Assembly: GCA_915070235.1 (NCBI GenBank)
Contig: CAJZFM010000022.1
Coordinates: 1-14,793, forward strand
DNA from: an uncultured Capnocytophaga sp.
GTDB lineage: Bacteria; Bacteroidota; Bacteroidia; Flavobacteriales; Flavobacteriaceae
Direction of reading: 5' to 3'
Length of the DNA: 14,793 nt
Notes under the pieces: generated by a model
Databases searched by the model: none
What the model was told of the DNA's origin: nothing
The model's input: the letters and a program-made list of their open reading frames with translations, nothing else
Part shown: piece after piece, positions 13,314-14,793 of the stretch
Numbering within the stretch: the stretch's first letter is position 1
Layout of the letters: each line of letters opens with the position of its first letter
Made by a program: the position numbers and the translations under genes

Positions 13314-13358
13314 GGTATATTGTAGGTAATACTATTTTAATTTAAAACCTCATTAATT

Positions 13359-14609
13359 ATGCAAACCAGACGTGTAGTTGTAACAGGATTAGGCGCCATC
13401 ACTCCTATAGGAAACACCTTGGACGCCTATTGGGACGCACTCCTTCGTGGGGAGAGTGGAGCGAACCTCATTACGCACTTTGACGCTTCCAAGTTCAAGA
13501 CCCAATTCGCCTGTGAGGTAAAGGGCTTTGACCCCAACGAATTTATAGACAAGAAAGAGGTACGCAAGATGGACCGCTTTACCCAATTTGCCGTAGTGGC
13601 CTCCGATGAAGCACTTAAGGACTCTGGCCTTGATTTAGAACACGAGGACAAAGACCGCATTGGAGTTATATGGGGCGCTGGAATCGGTGGACTAATGACC
13701 TTCCAAGACGAGGTACTTGCCTTTGGTCGTGGCGATGGTACCCCCCGATTCAACCCTTTCTTTATTCCTAAGATGATTGCCGACATTGCCCCTGGTATGA
13801 TCTCCATTCGCTATGGCTTGCACGGGCCTAACTTTACTACCGTATCGGCTTGTGCTTCTTCGGCCAATGCGCTGATTGATGCGCTGAACTATATCCGCTT
13901 AGGCTATGCCGATGTAATAGTCACAGGTGGTTCTGAAGCGGCAGTCAACGAGGCAGGTATCGGTGGGTTCAATGCTTTGCATGCCCTTTCCACCCGTAAT
14001 GAAGACTACAAGCGTGCTTCTCGCCCTTATGATGTAACCCGTGATGGGTTTGTACTGGGTGAGGGTGCAGGAGCGCTCATCTTGGAAGAATACGAACATG
14101 CCAAGGCACGTGGTGCCAAAATATATTGTGAGCTCGCAGGAGGCGGTCTCTCTGCCGATGCCTATCACCTAACAGCTCCTCACCCAGAAGGAGTAGGAGC
14201 AAAGGCAGTGATGAAGAACTGTTTGGCCGATGCACATCTCGCCCCAGAGGACGTAGATGCCATCAACCTACATGGTACTTCCACTCCATTAGGTGATATA
14301 GCTGAAACGAAGGCTGTGAAAGAGGTCTTTGGCGAACATGCCTACAAGCTCAATCTCAACTCTACTAAGTCCATGACAGGCCACCTACTTGGTGCCGCTG
14401 GAGCGATAGAGGCCATCGCCTCTGTACTGGCTATCACACACCAAGTAGTCCCTCCAACCATCAACTTTGAAAATCCTGATGAGAACATAGACCAAAAACT
14501 CAACTTCACCTTTAACCAACCACAAAAACGCGAGGTAAAGGTTGCTATGAGTAATACCTTTGGTTTTGGAGGACATAATGCTTGTGTATTGTTCAAAAAA
14601 TTGGATTAG
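13359..14609 (+). CDS. fabF: 3-oxoacyl-[acyl-carrier-protein] synthase II
   Basis: The 416-residue condensing enzyme extends acyl-ACP with malonyl-ACP in fatty acid synthesis. The Cys-His-His triad is visible as Cys165 in VSACASSAN, His305 in LHGTSTPLGD and His342 in MTGHLLGAAGA. RRVVVTGLGAITPIGN opens the thiolase-like fold, and SNTFGFGGHNACVLF closes it. Length and spacing are standard for FabF. It follows acpP by about 90 nt and directly abuts rnc (TAG then ATG with no gap). FabF isozymes also control fatty acid chain composition with temperature in other bacteria; nothing here shows that. Confidence 0.97.
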   Translation: MQTRRVVVTGLGAITPIGNTLDAYWDALLRGESGANLITHFDASKFKTQFACEVKGFDPNEFIDKKEVRKMDRFTQFAVVASDEALKDSGLDLEHEDKDRIGVIWGAGIGGLMTFQDEVLAFGRGDGTPRFNPFFIPKMIADIAPGMISIRYGLHGPNFTTVSACASSANALIDALNYIRLGYADVIVTGGSEAAVNEAGIGGFNALHALSTRNEDYKRASRPYDVTRDGFVLGEGAGALILEEYEHAKARGAKIYCELAGGGLSADAYHLTAPHPEGVGAKAVMKNCLADAHLAPEDVDAINLHGTSTPLGDIAETKAVKEVFGEHAYKLNLNSTKSMTGHLLGAAGAIEAIASVLAITHQVVPPTINFENPDENIDQKLNFTFNQPQKREVKVAMSNTFGFGGHNACVLFKKLD

Positions 14610-14793
14610 ATGCTATTCTTAAAAAAAATAATATCCCGTTTTCAAAAAAAAGACGGGATATTTTTTGCTAAAATGGAGAATCTCTTAGGCTTCCGCCCTA
14701 AGGAGATCCATTACTACCAGGAGGCTTTTACCCTTGGTACGGCTCGCTGTGAGGGGACTGCGCCCCATGTGAGCTACGAACGCTTGGAGTTCC
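14610..14793 (+). CDS. rnc: Ribonuclease III, N-terminal part (cut by window end)
   Basis: The frame starts at the ATG directly after the fabF stop and stays open for 61 codons to the window edge. The protein (MLFLKKIISRFQKKDG, MENLLGFRPKEIHYYQEAFT, then HVSYERLEF) matches the RNase III N-terminus, with YERLEF being the beginning of the signature ERLEFLGD. RNase III cleaves double-stranded RNA in rRNA processing and mRNA control. The order acpP-fabF-rnc supports this. The usual HRS or HSS of the AFTHRS motif is replaced by TLGTARC here, so the local region is somewhat divergent. A terminator-like hairpin lies inside codons 7-19. Confidence 0.9.
   Translation, partial: MLFLKKIISRFQKKDGIFFAKMENLLGFRPKEIHYYQEAFTLGTARCEGTAPHVSYERLEF
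14630..14666 (+). terminator. Terminator-like hairpin inside the start of rnc
   Basis: AATATCCCGT (14630-14639) and ACGGGATATT (14653-14662) form a perfect 10-bp stem, with three further inner pairs possible, followed by six T (14661-14666). It has the look of the fabF terminator yet sits 20 nt inside the rnc coding region. A ribosome translating rnc would melt it, so it may act as an attenuator or as a structure cut by RNase III; both are inference. Confidence 0.75.

Overview
The window looks like chromosome of a member of the Bacteroidota, family Flavobacteriaceae, plausibly Capnocytophaga (the genus is an inference from protein flavour and the repeat-rich intergenic DNA). Supporting signs are several TAnnTTTG -7 promoter boxes, one with an ideal TTTG-N19-TAnnTTTG layout, a lack of Shine-Dalgarno sequences, a DAHP synthase with a C-terminal chorismate mutase domain, and an acpP-fabF-rnc gene order.

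Layout. The left end holds the C-terminal part of rplL with a strong terminator; rpoB does not follow it. Next come a small lipoprotein gene (-) divergent from panD (+), then a TerB-like gene (+). Convergent with these is a minus-strand unit, aroG/aroQ fusion followed 3 nt later by a 954-residue SNF2 helicase. From about 5790 to 7148 lies a repeat-dense segment: an AT-rich leader with 12-mer repeats, a REP-associated tyrosine transposase (RAYT, -), and two direct copies of a REP-bearing element flanking it. A copper unit follows (copZ-like chaperone and P1B-1 ATPase CopA, +), then tRNA-Asp (-). A dedicated acyl carrier protein overlaps a LpxL/HtrB-type acyltransferase (+). A minus-strand pair follows (thioredoxin-like periplasmic protein, then a small membrane protein). 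The right end is acpP-fabF-rnc (+), with rnc cut by the window edge.

How the genes work together. Most are ordinary housekeeping functions: translation, pantothenate, aromatic amino acids, copper efflux and fatty acid synthesis. The two non-routine aspects are the RAYT/REP unit and a family of heptanucleotide repeats (consensus TTARTCA, reverse TGAYTAA) at five intergenic places. These arrays build hairpins and appear to have rewritten gene ends: they supply the last residues and stop of panD, the stop of the SNF2 gene and the terminator of the TerB-like gene. A related TTTTACC repeat encodes the lysine-rich tail of the thioredoxin-like protein.

I found no CRISPR array, prophage or complete defence system. 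The nearest thing to an undescribed system is the combination of the RAYT/REP element with the heptamer repeats; the ACP-acyltransferase pair has no identifiable product.
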